Shown: positions 1 to 8,714, counted from the first letter of the stretch. The stretch: 33,500 nucleotides of DNA from Aporhodopirellula sallentina SM41 (GCF_000346505.1 NZ_ANOH01000446.1:1-33500), one strand, 5' to 3'. Made by a program: numbers and translations. The notes: generated by a model from the letters alone, not told the origin.

Positions 1-217
1 AGGTGCGATCGTAATCGTTCCCATCAAGGATTGACCGATCGGGTTTTCATATCGAACGCCGACCGTTTGTTCGCGCCCCAAAAGGGCATCGATTCGCTTC
101 TTGTCGATGTCGACGGACATTCGGAACTCCGCCAGCGCCGGGTCGATCCCGACGAGAAACTTCGGCACCCGGCCAACGTCCACGCGGTGAATCACTTGTC
201 CGTCCACAATGCTTTTT
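1..217 (-). pseudogene. Frameshifted continuation of the 192-2861 gene, running off the window
   Basis: On the minus strand, adding one base at the A5 run (213-217) turns the end of the preceding ORF into an open frame reading through SIVDGQVIHRVDVGRVP and on to the window edge without a stop. Its composition is like ordinary coding sequence (FLVGIDPALAEFRM and similar), unlike the tail of the annotated ORF. It is best read as the missing C-terminal part of the same secreted protein, cut by a one-base deletion or a sequencing error. Confidence 0.65.
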
Positions 218-2861
218 GCAGTTCTCGACGTCGCCCCCACACGTCGACCTCGTAGACATTGTCACCAAGGAACAGCCGTTCGGTTCGCGGGGTATCGCTC
301 CAAATCAAAATCACCGAGGAGTGCGAACTGCGAAAGACGATATTGTGCGAACCGCCACGCATCTGCAGCGAACCGATGTTGCGTGCCCTCCCGAGCAGAA
401 GGCTCGTCGTTCGCCACGGCAGCAATAGATCATCGGGATGCCAATCTGGCTTCACTAACGTGGCCTCCGGTGCCATCGGACGCCGTACGAATGCCGCCTC
501 GACCTTGTGTCCCCGCACGGTCGCCATTCGCAGGACGAGATCAGTGATCCGCGAGTCGCGGTCGTATCGTTGCGCCGGTAGTGGATCGATCGTCAACCAT
601 GTATCGCCGCGGTTGCGACGAGCCACAGGTGCCGACGAGACGATCGGGTTCTCTCCGCCTCGAACGAGACCGGTGAGTTGTCGTTGTGTCGTCCCGCTAC
701 GGGACGCCGGGCCTACGGATCCGTTAAAGCCACCTTCCTCGAGATCCAACATGGCATCGAGTTCGTCCGACGTCAGCGGTTGATCGAGGTGCCGAATCAC
801 GCCTTTCCACGAGTCACCGCCAATCTCTGGGACGTCATCCATCCACGCCCACGGGATGACAATCTCCAACGGCTGACCGAAGCCCTGCAATCCGTCCGCA
901 ATGCTTTCGATCTTCTCACGCAGGTCGGGCAACTCTTGAAAGCTGTTGTCGGTTTCGTCGCCGAGTTGCCACATTCGGATGCGGAACGTCATCCGATTCA
1001 TCACCGCGTCGAGTTGCGGACGCCACATCACGGGGTCATTCAAAAAGTCGGCGACGCGTGCCTCACCTCGTTCCCGCACCCGATACAGTTCAACCTGATC
1101 GGCGCGCGGACGATCCAACAGACCGACCGGATTGATGCCCACATCACGCAGCCGCGACGCGAGCGTTGCAGCCGTGTCCGCGGTCGTCGCTTCCCCCGGC
1201 GGAAACCAAATCGGCAACTTCGCCCAACCCACCCCGACGTTACTAAGCCACTGCGAGACGATCTTTCCCGACACTTCCTTGCGGTGATACCGATGAACCA
1301 ATTCCTGCGGCAACGTCCATCCGAAAGGCAACGGTTCGATCTCAGTCGGCTGGCTCGCGAATACCGACATCGCCGACTGCCGCGACTGGTCAGCCTGCTC
1401 GCGGGGTGACGGCGGTGCCCACTCGCGAGGATCGTCCGTCAAACGGTCGACCACCACAAACGTCGATCGGTTCGACAGCGACGCCCCGCGTTCATTTTCC
1501 ATCGAGGCATCGATGATGTAATACCCGGGGGGCAAATTTTCGAGAGCCCAATCGAACCACAATGAATCTTGGTCCGCTCCTCTCGCGTCCGGATTGGTTG
1601 ACTGGACCAGTCCGGCGTCATCGCCAGAAACCGGCTCATCCACGAGCGCTGGTACGGGTCCGCTCGCCTCCAGTGCACTGACTTGTTCAAAGTCGACGAT
1701 TTCCAATTCACGACTCGCCGACCTCAGTTCGTTTTCATCGTGGTCGAGCAACCGCAAACGCACCCGAGTCGGCTCGCTAGGCAACCCCATCAACTGGGTC
1801 GTCGCAGTCACTCGCTCGCCCCGGCGATAAACACCAAACGGTTGGTCGGTGGTGACCTTCATTTGCGGGAATTGGCGGAACGTGATGTTGTCGAACGACA
1901 CCACGCCGCGAATGTCTTGCAACCCGTCGGCGGCGCCCATCACGTTCAACGCCACCCTCATTTCGCGAGCACCACGCGGCGGAGTCAACGCCTCAATGAC
2001 CAGCGATCGCCAGCGAGTCGTCTTGGTGATCGCCGGGGTCGCTTCCCGTTTGAGTTCATTGCCTTCGCCGTCATAGAAAATGACCTGCGCGTACACCGAA
2101 TCGTGGACGAGGTTCTGGGTGAAGACGTCGACGCTAAAACGATACTGGTACCGGCGGCTGGTCGGCAAAGGGGGCGAGACCACGCGGGCCTGGCCGCCAT
2201 CGAGCCGCACGGTCAAACAACGGTCGACGAGAAAGTCCGCGAGCGATGGTGGCAACGGCGGCAAACGTTCCGACTGTGGAATCCACTTCAGCGACCGGCG
2301 AATTTGAGGCCATCGCAGCAGCAACGCTGTGTCGAGCGCCAACACATTCGCCTCGAGTTCTTTCTCGCGAGGCGTGATCAGGATGCGAACGTATTCCGGA
2401 AAACCGGTTTCGACATGGCGTGTGAAAAGATCTGGCCATTTATCGAAATCCGCGTCGCCCGAACGCGAGAAATCCCAACGATAGGTCTTCAATCCCGCCG
2501 GACCGATGTGCTCGATCACCCCACCGGCCGATGCCACGGAGGTTTCTGACGAGTGACCACGTTCGACTCCGCGGGGCGTGCGTTTGGACGAGTCGTTTTG
2601 AGACGAGGTGTTTTGCGACCGCGGGTCGATGTTCGCCTCGCTGGTGCCTTTGTCGGCTCTCGCGTAAGCTGTCGGCGGCTGCGCGTGCACAGCCCCGCCG
2701 TTGCCCGGAGAGGCGTCTCCATGAGCCGCCACGAATAGCAACACCACCCCCCAAACAACCCCTCGCGCCGTTCCCGCCGACGTCCAGTGAGACAAAACCG
2801 CATGCCCGCCCGGGATCTCCCGGACGCGCCGACGACGGTCTTTTGCGGCAACTGCGATCAT
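192..2861 (-). CDS. Secreted protein with glycoside-hydrolase-like barrel region (frameshifted near C-terminus)
   Basis: The frame encodes 889 residues. A basic N-terminus and a hydrophobic stretch (about residues 34-45) ending near an Ala-rich site suggest a signal peptide or anchor, followed by a low-complexity Ser/Thr/Asn-rich linker. Residues 120-330 look beta-rich, like a carbohydrate-binding or jelly-roll module. Residues about 510-720 read like a TIM barrel, with a segment WAKLPIWFPPGE and a strand-end motif WQLGDETD that resembles the WQLGNEPD-type catalytic strand of clan GH-A glycoside hydrolases. Glycoside hydrolase function is therefore an inference; I do not recognise the family. 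The stop at 192 appears artificial: the reading frame continues sensibly to position 1 if one A is added to the A5 run at 213-217. The gene is divergent from the one at 2917. No clear ribosome site precedes the ATG. Confidence 0.7.
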   Translation of the reverse strand: MIAVAAKDRRRRVREIPGGHAVLSHWTSAGTARGVVWGVVLLFVAAHGDASPGNGGAVHAQPPTAYARADKGTSEANIDPRSQNTSSQNDSSKRTPRGVERGHSSETSVASAGGVIEHIGPAGLKTYRWDFSRSGDADFDKWPDLFTRHVETGFPEYVRILITPREKELEANVLALDTALLLRWPQIRRSLKWIPQSERLPPLPPSLADFLVDRCLTVRLDGGQARVVSPPLPTSRRYQYRFSVDVFTQNLVHDSVYAQVIFYDGEGNELKREATPAITKTTRWRSLVIEALTPPRGAREMRVALNVMGAADGLQDIRGVVSFDNITFRQFPQMKVTTDQPFGVYRRGERVTATTQLMGLPSEPTRVRLRLLDHDENELRSASRELEIVDFEQVSALEASGPVPALVDEPVSGDDAGLVQSTNPDARGADQDSLWFDWALENLPPGYYIIDASMENERGASLSNRSTFVVVDRLTDDPREWAPPSPREQADQSRQSAMSVFASQPTEIEPLPFGWTLPQELVHRYHRKEVSGKIVSQWLSNVGVGWAKLPIWFPPGEATTADTAATLASRLRDVGINPVGLLDRPRADQVELYRVRERGEARVADFLNDPVMWRPQLDAVMNRMTFRIRMWQLGDETDNSFQELPDLREKIESIADGLQGFGQPLEIVIPWAWMDDVPEIGGDSWKGVIRHLDQPLTSDELDAMLDLEEGGFNGSVGPASRSGTTQRQLTGLVRGGENPIVSSAPVARRNRGDTWLTIDPLPAQRYDRDSRITDLVLRMATVRGHKVEAAFVRRPMAPEATLVKPDWHPDDLLLPWRTTSLLLGRARNIGSLQMRGGSHNIVFRSSHSSVILIWSDTPRTERLFLGDNVYEVDVWGRRRELQKALWTDK

Positions 2862-2916
2862 GGGAAGACGGAAACGATGAGGGAGACAGTAGTTTTAACG
2901 AAAAGAGGCGACAGAG

Positions 2917-3876
2917 TTGGCTGAAATCAAAATCGCCGTTCGGCTGGATTCGCTCGGAAACGTCAATCCTTCGGCGGCATCATTGCGTCGTGTTTTAAGT
3001 TGGGTTGCAGCCTCGGGCGCGACCAGCGTCGAACTTTGCGGAAGAAGGGTTTTGAACGTATCTGAGTTATCGGATACGGCTGTGCGAACCTTGCGGAAAA
3101 TTCTGGATGATCTGAATTTGCGGATCGCATCGATTCGGTTTCCGACGCGTCACGGGTTCGATCATCTGGAAAATCTCGACCGCCGAATCGAGGCGACGAA
3201 GGCGGCGATGCGGGCCGCTTACCGGCTCGGCGCCCCTCTCGTGGTCAATCAAATCGGCCCCGTCCCGCGGCCTCCGTCGTCGGCGTCAAACGATTCGAGT
3301 CGTTCCGGATCGGGTTCGTCCGCATCGGGTCTCGCCATCGGGGGGCTCCCGCCGGAGGGACTCAGCCTCAGCGAAGCACTGGCGTGGGCCACCGGAACGC
3401 CGCCGGACGCGTCGTCAGAACCGGAAACCGTCGACCCGCGTTGGAACACCCTGCGAGAGGTTCTCGACGACCTGGGGCGATTCGGGGCTCGAACCGGAGC
3501 GTTTTTCGCGGCCGAAACCGGGACCGAACCGGGCGAGCACCTCGCTCGCCTGATCGACATGAGTTCGGAAGCCTATATCGCAGTCGCACTCAACCCGGGC
3601 CAACTAATCATCAACCGGCACAGCGTCCCCGATGCGGTTGCCGCACTGAAGGATCGGATTCGAATCGTCAACGCGGTCGACGGCGTGCTCGACCTTTCCG
3701 CCGGTCGCGGCATCGCGGTGCCGGTCGGCCAAGGGACCGCCGATTTCCCGTCGCTGCTCGGACAACTCGAGGATATCCCCTACCGCGGGCCGTTCGTTGT
3801 CGGGCGTTCAGGCATGGCCCCCGAGACCGCGCCGCATGAGATCATGCAGAGCATCGAGTATCTGCGAAATTTATAA
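2917..3876 (+). CDS. Sugar phosphate isomerase/epimerase-like TIM-barrel protein
   Basis: The 319-residue protein has the pattern of the xylose-isomerase-like TIM barrel family (AP endonuclease 2 type): an N-terminal beta strand, GATSVEL-type strand 2, a GAPLVVNQIGP strand, an FFAAETGTEPGEHL strand, and a C-terminal YRGPFVVGRSG strand. Members act as sugar or sugar-phosphate isomerases/epimerases; the substrate here cannot be read from sequence. A Ser/Gly-rich insert at about residues 117-145 breaks the barrel and is unusual. The start is TTG at 2917, with a GAGG-type ribosome site 8-10 bases upstream and no better ATG nearby. It is divergent from the secreted-protein gene, with only 55 bases between them, so a shared bidirectional promoter region is likely. 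Confidence 0.65.
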   Translation: MAEIKIAVRLDSLGNVNPSAASLRRVLSWVAASGATSVELCGRRVLNVSELSDTAVRTLRKILDDLNLRIASIRFPTRHGFDHLENLDRRIEATKAAMRAAYRLGAPLVVNQIGPVPRPPSSASNDSSRSGSGSSASGLAIGGLPPEGLSLSEALAWATGTPPDASSEPETVDPRWNTLREVLDDLGRFGARTGAFFAAETGTEPGEHLARLIDMSSEAYIAVALNPGQLIINRHSVPDAVAALKDRIRIVNAVDGVLDLSAGRGIAVPVGQGTADFPSLLGQLEDIPYRGPFVVGRSGMAPETAPHEIMQSIEYLRNL

Positions 3877-3922
3877 ACCGCGTATCGGCGGACCCCCACG
3901 GTGACGGAACAAATCGGATATC

Positions 3923-3950
3923 TTGGCGTGCGTCCATAAATGCTTAGAAT
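3923..3950 (+). promoter_or_regulatory. Candidate sigma-70-type promoter for the phosphofructokinase gene
   Basis: TTGGCG at 3923-3928 and TAGAAT at 3945-3950 are separated by 16 bases and lie about 55 bases before the GTG start at 4005. The match to the consensus is moderate, and planctomycete promoters are poorly known, so this is only a candidate. Confidence 0.3.
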
Positions 3951-4004
3951 CTGAGACGCGAAGAAATCACACTATCAATCAACCTCCAACCTTCAAGTGA
4001 AGCC

Positions 4005-5294
4005 GTGCCCGATCTGGCTCATCATAATCTCGATATTAAACGCGTTGCCATTCTGTTCGCTGGCGGTCCCGCTCCTGCTGCCAACGCGGTTATCAGCACG
4101 GCAGCGTTTTCGTTTCTCGAAGAAGGCGCGCAAGTATTCGGGATCAAACACGGTTACAGCCGCTTGGCCGAGTACACCGCCGCCGGACCGCTGACCGAAG
4201 GTGAAGACTACATTAGGTTCACCCATGATAATTTGATCAACGCCCGCAGCAGCCGCGGGATCATGATCGGAACGGCACGGACCAACCCCGGCAAACACGT
4301 CAGCAGCCCAGAACACCTGAAAGATGCCGAACTCGTCGCTCCGTTGCGAAGAGTTTATGAAGGTTTGTGCTCGCTCGAGGTCGACGCGTTGATCTCGATC
4401 GGTGGTGATGACACGCTGAAGACCGCCAACAAACTGAAGATGTTCCAGGACAATTTGCCTGGCGACGCGCGACGTTTCCCCGTCGTTCACCTTCCCAAAA
4501 CGATTGACAACGACTACTCGGGAATAGACTTCACGTTCGGATTCTTCACCGCCGTCGAAACGCTCGCCGAAGAAATCCGCAACCTGAACTTTGACGCCGC
4601 CGCCGGCCGTGCCTACTTCCTCTGCGAAGCGATGGGACGCAGCGCCGGATGGTTGGCATACGGTGCCGCGATCGCTGGCGAAGCCAGCATGGTGCTCAGC
4701 GTTGAAGACATCACGGGTGCCCTCGCGGACGAAGAGGTCGTCAACACGGAAACCGGCGCCACCCGTAAAGTCATGGCTCTCGAACGCGTGATCGACCGCA
4801 TGGTCGACATGATGCTCGCCCGCGAACGCGAAGGCCGACCGTACGGCACGATCGTGATCGCCGAAGGGATGGCGGAGTATCTGCCGTCGAAATACCTCGA
4901 AGGCATCACCCGCGACGATCACGGGCACATCAACATCTCGTTGATCAACCTGTCCGCCTTGATGTCACGTTTGCTCGCCGAACGTTACGCCGAACGCACC
5001 GGACGGACACGCAAAGTCAACGGGCTGCAACTCGGTTACGAAGCCCGCTGTGCTCCCCCTCACGCATATGACGTGATCCTCGGGTCGCAGCTCGGCGTCG
5101 GTGCCTACCGTGCTCTCGTTGAGGAAAAACTTAACGGCGTGATGGTGTCCTCGTCCGGTCAATTCGACCTGCACTTCGTCCCCTTCGAAGAACTCGTCGA
5201 CCCGCAAACGTTGGTCACCAAAGTTCGCTTCATCGAGCAAAACAGCGACTTCCACCGACTCGCTCGCTTTCTCGAAACCTGCGTCGACGGTTAG
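4005..5294 (+). CDS. Phosphofructokinase, probably pyrophosphate-dependent
   Basis: The 429-residue protein phosphorylates fructose 6-phosphate (glycolysis, cytoplasm). The motifs are an N-terminal GGPAPAAN nucleotide/PPi loop (residues 20-27), GGDD (133-136), PKTIDND (164-170) with the catalytic TIDND, and a substrate-binding EAMGR (198-202). In the PFK family ATP-dependent enzymes usually have GGDGS and PGTIDND. The Asp and Lys seen here in place of those glycines are the established marks of pyrophosphate-dependent enzymes (EC 2.7.1.90). I therefore favour PPi as phosphoryl donor, which would make the step reversible. The start is GTG at 4005; the Shine-Dalgarno site is weak. It follows the isomerase-like gene on the same strand after 128 bases, but has its own candidate promoter. 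No frameshift or missing motif is seen. Confidence 0.9.
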   Translation: MPDLAHHNLDIKRVAILFAGGPAPAANAVISTAAFSFLEEGAQVFGIKHGYSRLAEYTAAGPLTEGEDYIRFTHDNLINARSSRGIMIGTARTNPGKHVSSPEHLKDAELVAPLRRVYEGLCSLEVDALISIGGDDTLKTANKLKMFQDNLPGDARRFPVVHLPKTIDNDYSGIDFTFGFFTAVETLAEEIRNLNFDAAAGRAYFLCEAMGRSAGWLAYGAAIAGEASMVLSVEDITGALADEEVVNTETGATRKVMALERVIDRMVDMMLAREREGRPYGTIVIAEGMAEYLPSKYLEGITRDDHGHINISLINLSALMSRLLAERYAERTGRTRKVNGLQLGYEARCAPPHAYDVILGSQLGVGAYRALVEEKLNGVMVSSSGQFDLHFVPFEELVDPQTLVTKVRFIEQNSDFHRLARFLETCVDG

Positions 5295-5356
5295 TAGACG
5301 CGACGGCTGGAGCGTTAATGAGAATGACGTAGCCGATGTCGCTAGACTTCGGCAGT

Positions 5357-5380
5357 CTGAATGCTGGCGAACCCAGCTGC
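5357..5380 (+). repeat. Dispersed 24-bp repeat, copy 1
   Basis: CTGAATGCTGGCGAACCCAG and the following four bases match the copy at 5510-5533 with four differences. Further copies lie at 22143-22166 (minus) and 26509-26532. All are in spacers. Confidence 0.6.
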
Positions 5381-5416
5381 TAAGACCAAACACGGCCAGT
5401 CGCTTGACGACCCAAA

Positions 5417-5499
5417 GTAGGCCGGATGAAGGAGGCATTGCGAGGCCCATCCGGCGAGCGTGTGAATGCCGGAACGTCGCTACGCTTGGTCCGGCCTAC
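5417..5499. repeat. Inverted repeat GTAGGCCGGA ... TCCGGCCTAC
   Basis: A perfect 10-bp inverted pair bounds an 83-bp spacer element (5417-5426 and 5490-5499). Internal GCCGGA/TCCGGC pieces could form nested stems. I remember similar GTAGGCCGGA palindromes as common in Rhodopirellula spacers, but that is recollection and was not searched. The spacer 5295-5591 holds only this element and two 24-bp repeats; no gene is seen. Confidence 0.6.
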
Positions 5500-5509
5500 A
5501 ATCCACAAA

Positions 5510-5533
5510 CTGAATTCTGGCGAATCCAGCTAC
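5510..5533 (+). repeat. Dispersed 24-bp repeat, copy 2
   Basis: CTGAATTCTGGCGAATCCAG followed by CTAC. It lies about 150 bases from copy 1 in the same orientation, on the other side of the GTAGGCCGGA inverted repeat, so the pair flanks that element. Confidence 0.65.
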
Positions 5534-5591
5534 GAAAGCCAGACACGTCAAGTTTCAAAAACTCCGGACGCGACTCGTCCGCCGACTCTCG

Positions 5592-6911
5592 CTACCCAAC
5601 CAGAGCCGCGTGAATTTCCCCCAGCAACTGACCGCCTAACTCTGCGGGTACATGGGGCGGGGTCACGCACGTCATCGACAACGAATCCCGCAGCGTTGCC
5701 GCATTGATCACCACGTTGCCTCCCAAACGAGGCTGCGACGATGCGAAAAAGAGTTCTTCGGCAACCAAGTCGTTGTACTGGGTTTCGATCGATGCCCGGC
5801 CGAGGTTGGACAAACACACGTCGGCCACCGACGCGAACTTCCCGTCCCGGGTGTTGCTCCGCAGGTAGCCCATCGCGATGGAGTGATATCCCAGCGGCGG
5901 AACCGTGTTGGTCGAATGACGCTTGAGCAATCTCGCCCGATACGTTCTCGCTAGGTCCCATAGGTCTCGATCACGGGGCCGGAACCATTCTGTCTGAGAG
6001 AACGAAAACGTCCCCATCCGGCTCTCGGGCATTGCATCAGGACGGTTGCCATTCTTCTGCACCGGGGGATCCACGCTGTCCATGGTGGTTTGCATAGAAA
6101 CGTTGTCACTGGCACCGGTAATATTCACGTACGCTCGCATTGCCGCCGACGCCAAAGCAGCGTTCACAGTCGTTTGCTCTTGTTTGCACTTCCCGATCAA
6201 ACGCGACGTTTCCGCCGCAGTGAGGCTGAGAAACGCCACCGACGACGCATAGTCAGACTGCACCTCACCAATGGGAAACAACTCCTTCTTTCCGATCGAT
6301 TGAAACGCATCACCGACCGCATCCGTCACCAACCGCGCCGTCGCCCGTAACCGCTGAACGATTCCATAGCGTTCCTCGAGCGTTTGCGAGAAATCCTGCG
6401 GGTCGATTAAAACGGTTTCGCCTAGTTGCCGGCGTCGGTAAAGGTCCAACAAAGTTTCGACGAGAACAAGAAGCCGCCGACCATCCAATGAGGCATGGTG
6501 GACACCAAAGATAAGCTCGTGGTGGGTGTCGCCGCGAAGAATTTGGAAGCGACAAAGCTCGCGACAAACTTGCTCACCATCGCTCGACTCATCCTGAAGA
6601 AACGGTGTGTTCATCTGTTGCCGCAGAGCGTCCTTCCAATGCTGGTCATCTCGCCGCGATTCAATCGGAACATCGGCGTCCCGATTCAACGTCGCAACGT
6701 AGATCGGACGCTTCCCACCGGGCGATCGGATTTCACCAGACATGTGCGGATCACTGGCATAGATCTCGCGATAGCAATCCGCGAGCAACTCGGCATCCAG
6801 CGTGCCATTCAAACGACACGCCGCACCCACCGTCAGCGCACCAAACACACTCTGCGCCCCCGCAAAGAATGCTTCCGATGCTCCAAGCCGACGTTGCGGT
6901 AAACGGTTCAT
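5592..6911 (-). CDS. Condensation-domain / PapA5-like acyltransferase
   Basis: The frame opens at 7025, but the family-like sequence begins at the ATG at 6911 (MNRLPQRRLGASEAF), giving about 439 residues. The catalytic signature HHASLDG (HHxxxDG, residues about 138-144) identifies the condensation/chloramphenicol-acetyltransferase fold; its second His is the general base. A late SNLGR motif (about residue 390) is typical of alcohol O-acyltransferase/PapA5-type proteins. These transfer an acyl group from a carrier protein or CoA to an alcohol or amine. No carrier protein or adenylation domain is encoded nearby. It is downstream of the ATP-grasp gene on the same strand, so the two probably form one transcript and act on one small molecule. 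There is no strong ribosome site at 6911, so the start is uncertain. Confidence 0.75.
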   Translation of the reverse strand: MNRLPQRRLGASEAFFAGAQSVFGALTVGAACRLNGTLDAELLADCYREIYASDPHMSGEIRSPGGKRPIYVATLNRDADVPIESRRDDQHWKDALRQQMNTPFLQDESSDGEQVCRELCRFQILRGDTHHELIFGVHHASLDGRRLLVLVETLLDLYRRRQLGETVLIDPQDFSQTLEERYGIVQRLRATARLVTDAVGDAFQSIGKKELFPIGEVQSDYASSVAFLSLTAAETSRLIGKCKQEQTTVNAALASAAMRAYVNITGASDNVSMQTTMDSVDPPVQKNGNRPDAMPESRMGTFSFSQTEWFRPRDRDLWDLARTYRARLLKRHSTNTVPPLGYHSIAMGYLRSNTRDGKFASVADVCLSNLGRASIETQYNDLVAEELFFASSQPRLGGNVVINAATLRDSLSMTCVTPPHVPAELGGQLLGEIHAALVG

Positions 6912-7065
6912 ACTGGTTGGTATCTGCAAATGTTGACAAGTTCGTGGCAGCAAGGGAAAACCACCGCGATCATCCCACGCACGCGCCACGACGCCAATGG
7001 CAGGCCAGCGAGAACATTCACGCACGGTCTTTGCTCAACGTTTTCGCACACGATTCGCGTTCACG

Positions 7066-8319
7066 TCATCCGAAACTCAAACCCTCGAACGCATCCGCGT
7101 GCATCTCATCAATGATGGTGGCTGCTCGATGGGGCAAAGAATAATTGTCCACGGTGCTGTAGGCCAATTCCTTCGCCGAACGCGGAGCAACGAGCAGCCT
7201 CAGGATGACCGCGATGGCGGGAACCAAACTCAAAGGATCCTCACGCGGTCTCGTCAGTTCACTGTCGTATCCACCAAACACGCCGCGACCACGCAGTTGA
7301 TCCCACAATCGCTTGATGAGATCTCGCCGAGTCGCGCCGTTGTACGCATCGGCGATCATCACGATAAACCCGTTGTGGGACACCACGCCGGGACGTGCCT
7401 CGGGCAAATCCTCTACCCTTTCTCCGGCCGCAATCCGAGCCACGGCGTCACAAACCGGTACACCGGAGATTTCGAAGTTCAGCGTTTCACCGATGCGTGG
7501 ATTGATCTCGATGTACTGCGGAGCATGGCGATCGGTATCGTAGAAGTACTCGATTGAAATCGGTCCGTGCCAATGGAGTTCACGTCCGAGCACCGCCAAG
7601 TGTTCACGGACGACCGGGTGAGAGGCGCTCACCCGCAATGCCGGCCCACCACCAATCCCGGTCCTCAGGATTTCCGAACACGCGAAACCGACCAGGCGGC
7701 CTTCTTGGAAAACCCCGGTCGCCGCTGACTGGATGCCGATGCCGGGACTCTGCAGCACAACCGGCTCACCGGACTTCCACGCCCCCGCGGATTCGAAACG
7801 ATCAATCGCCCCGCTCAACTCCTCTCGGTTGGTGACCTTCTCCACACCGAGACTCGCGGTACTGTGAGCAAGCTTGATATAGCACGGGAACAGAGGCTGC
7901 TGACCAATCTCTTCCCGAGTTTTCGCGATACGGCTTTCGGGAACCGGCAATCCGATTTCATTCATCAACGCGACAAAGTTCGCTTTGCTCTGCACACGTT
8001 CAATCGCATCGAACGCCGGCACAGCCAAGCCGACATGTCGCCGGAAATACTCGCGAAACTTAGAGAAGAGATAGACCTGCTCGTGCGTCGGGAACAAGAC
8101 GTCGTACTTGTACTTCGCGATCGCCTCGAGTGTGCTGCGTGCGTAGCCGTACGGGTCCTCGGAAATCGGCGGGCACTCGATTCGCCGCCGCACCCGAGTC
8201 GAAAACCGACACTGACACCATGGCGACGGATCCATCAAATCCAAACGGTACGGTTTCGCGAGACCATAGATCACTTGCCGCGCCGAACTGCTCGATCCTT
8301 CCGAAAGCAAAATTCGCAC
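7066..8319 (-). CDS. ATP-grasp ligase
   Basis: The 417-residue protein has an ATP-grasp layout: a Rossmann-like N-terminal pre-ATP domain, an ATP-binding Lys in PCYIKLAHSTASLG (Lys149), a Glu/Asn metal-binding strand YIEINPRIG (residues 269-277), and a C-terminal helical tail. ATP-grasp enzymes join a carboxylate to an amine or thiol through an acyl-phosphate. The substrate is unknown; it is not a recognisable Ddl, PurD or biotin carboxylase. The start is GTG at 8319, supported by GGAG five bases upstream. It precedes the condensation-domain gene by about 150 bases on the same strand. Together they suggest a small biosynthetic pathway making an acylated, amide- or peptide-linked product, which is inference. 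Confidence 0.75.
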   Translation of the reverse strand: MRILLSEGSSSSARQVIYGLAKPYRLDLMDPSPWCQCRFSTRVRRRIECPPISEDPYGYARSTLEAIAKYKYDVLFPTHEQVYLFSKFREYFRRHVGLAVPAFDAIERVQSKANFVALMNEIGLPVPESRIAKTREEIGQQPLFPCYIKLAHSTASLGVEKVTNREELSGAIDRFESAGAWKSGEPVVLQSPGIGIQSAATGVFQEGRLVGFACSEILRTGIGGGPALRVSASHPVVREHLAVLGRELHWHGPISIEYFYDTDRHAPQYIEINPRIGETLNFEISGVPVCDAVARIAAGERVEDLPEARPGVVSHNGFIVMIADAYNGATRRDLIKRLWDQLRGRGVFGGYDSELTRPREDPLSLVPAIAVILRLLVAPRSAKELAYSTVDNYSLPHRAATIIDEMHADAFEGLSFG

Positions 8320-8428
8320 TGCAACTCCGTTGGGAAAGGGCTGGTTCGACTTTCAGGCGACGCGGCCGCTCAATCAAGCGCCGCGTTGGCGATGCAATCA
8401 CAACTCCAACACCGGAGTCCTTCGCTGC

Positions 8429-8714
8429 CTAGTGGTGCGTCAACACCTAGTTTTAGGGAAACGAAACTCGCCAACGGTTTGTCGATTTAATCAAGAGTCA
8501 ACCTGTTTTCGTTTAACCGGTAGCCGTAGGCGACGCTTGACGGAACACAACCTACCCTTCGGGCACGGGTTAAACGAAAATTGAACGGTATTGCCGTTAA
8601 ACGAATAAATCAAAAGCCCGCCAAGACTTTCGGGAGTGCTCGTGAATCACCAAAAGTCTTGGCGACTCTCGCTACGCCCTTGAACCCTCATTCTTGGTCG
8701 TGACGCACCACTAG
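8429..8714. mobile_element. MITE-like element with 14-bp terminal inverted repeats
   Basis: The 286-bp non-coding element is bounded by a perfect inverted pair: CTAGTGGTGCGTCA (8429-8442) and TGACGCACCACTAG (8701-8714). The CTAG at the outer edges may be a palindromic target duplication. Inside are a 145-bp block shared in inverted orientation with 24541-24686 and a perfect 12-bp hairpin CGCCAAGACTTT/AAAGTCTTGGCG (8619-8630/8653-8664). No transposase is present, so it would depend on one in trans. It lies just upstream of the ATP-grasp gene, in the divergent spacer 8320-9060; from 8715 to 9060 I see nothing recognisable. Confidence 0.65.
8476..8620 (+). repeat. 145-bp repeat block, copy A
   Basis: This block is nearly identical (about six mismatches by eye) to the reverse complement of 24541-24686. 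It contains a perfect 13-bp inverted pair TTTTCGTTTAACC (8506-8518) / GGTTAAACGAAAA (8568-8580), so it can fold into a long stem. It sits inside the MITE-like element here, but outside the related element at 24700-24809. Confidence 0.75.

Noticed and set aside
213-217. Programmed -1 frameshifting at the A-run of the secreted-protein gene
   Set aside because: The surrounding bases do not form an X-XXY-YYZ slip site that allows both tRNAs to re-pair, and two other genes show similar homopolymer breaks, so an indel is simpler.
1683-2549. Long plus-strand ORF antisense to the secreted-protein gene
   Set aside because: Arg/Gln/His-rich composition and no domain signal; the minus-strand frame is clearly protein-like. 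Long antisense frames are common in this codon usage.
3993-4928. 311-residue minus-strand ORF opposite the phosphofructokinase gene
   Set aside because: The plus strand carries all phosphofructokinase motifs; the opposite frame has no recognisable features.
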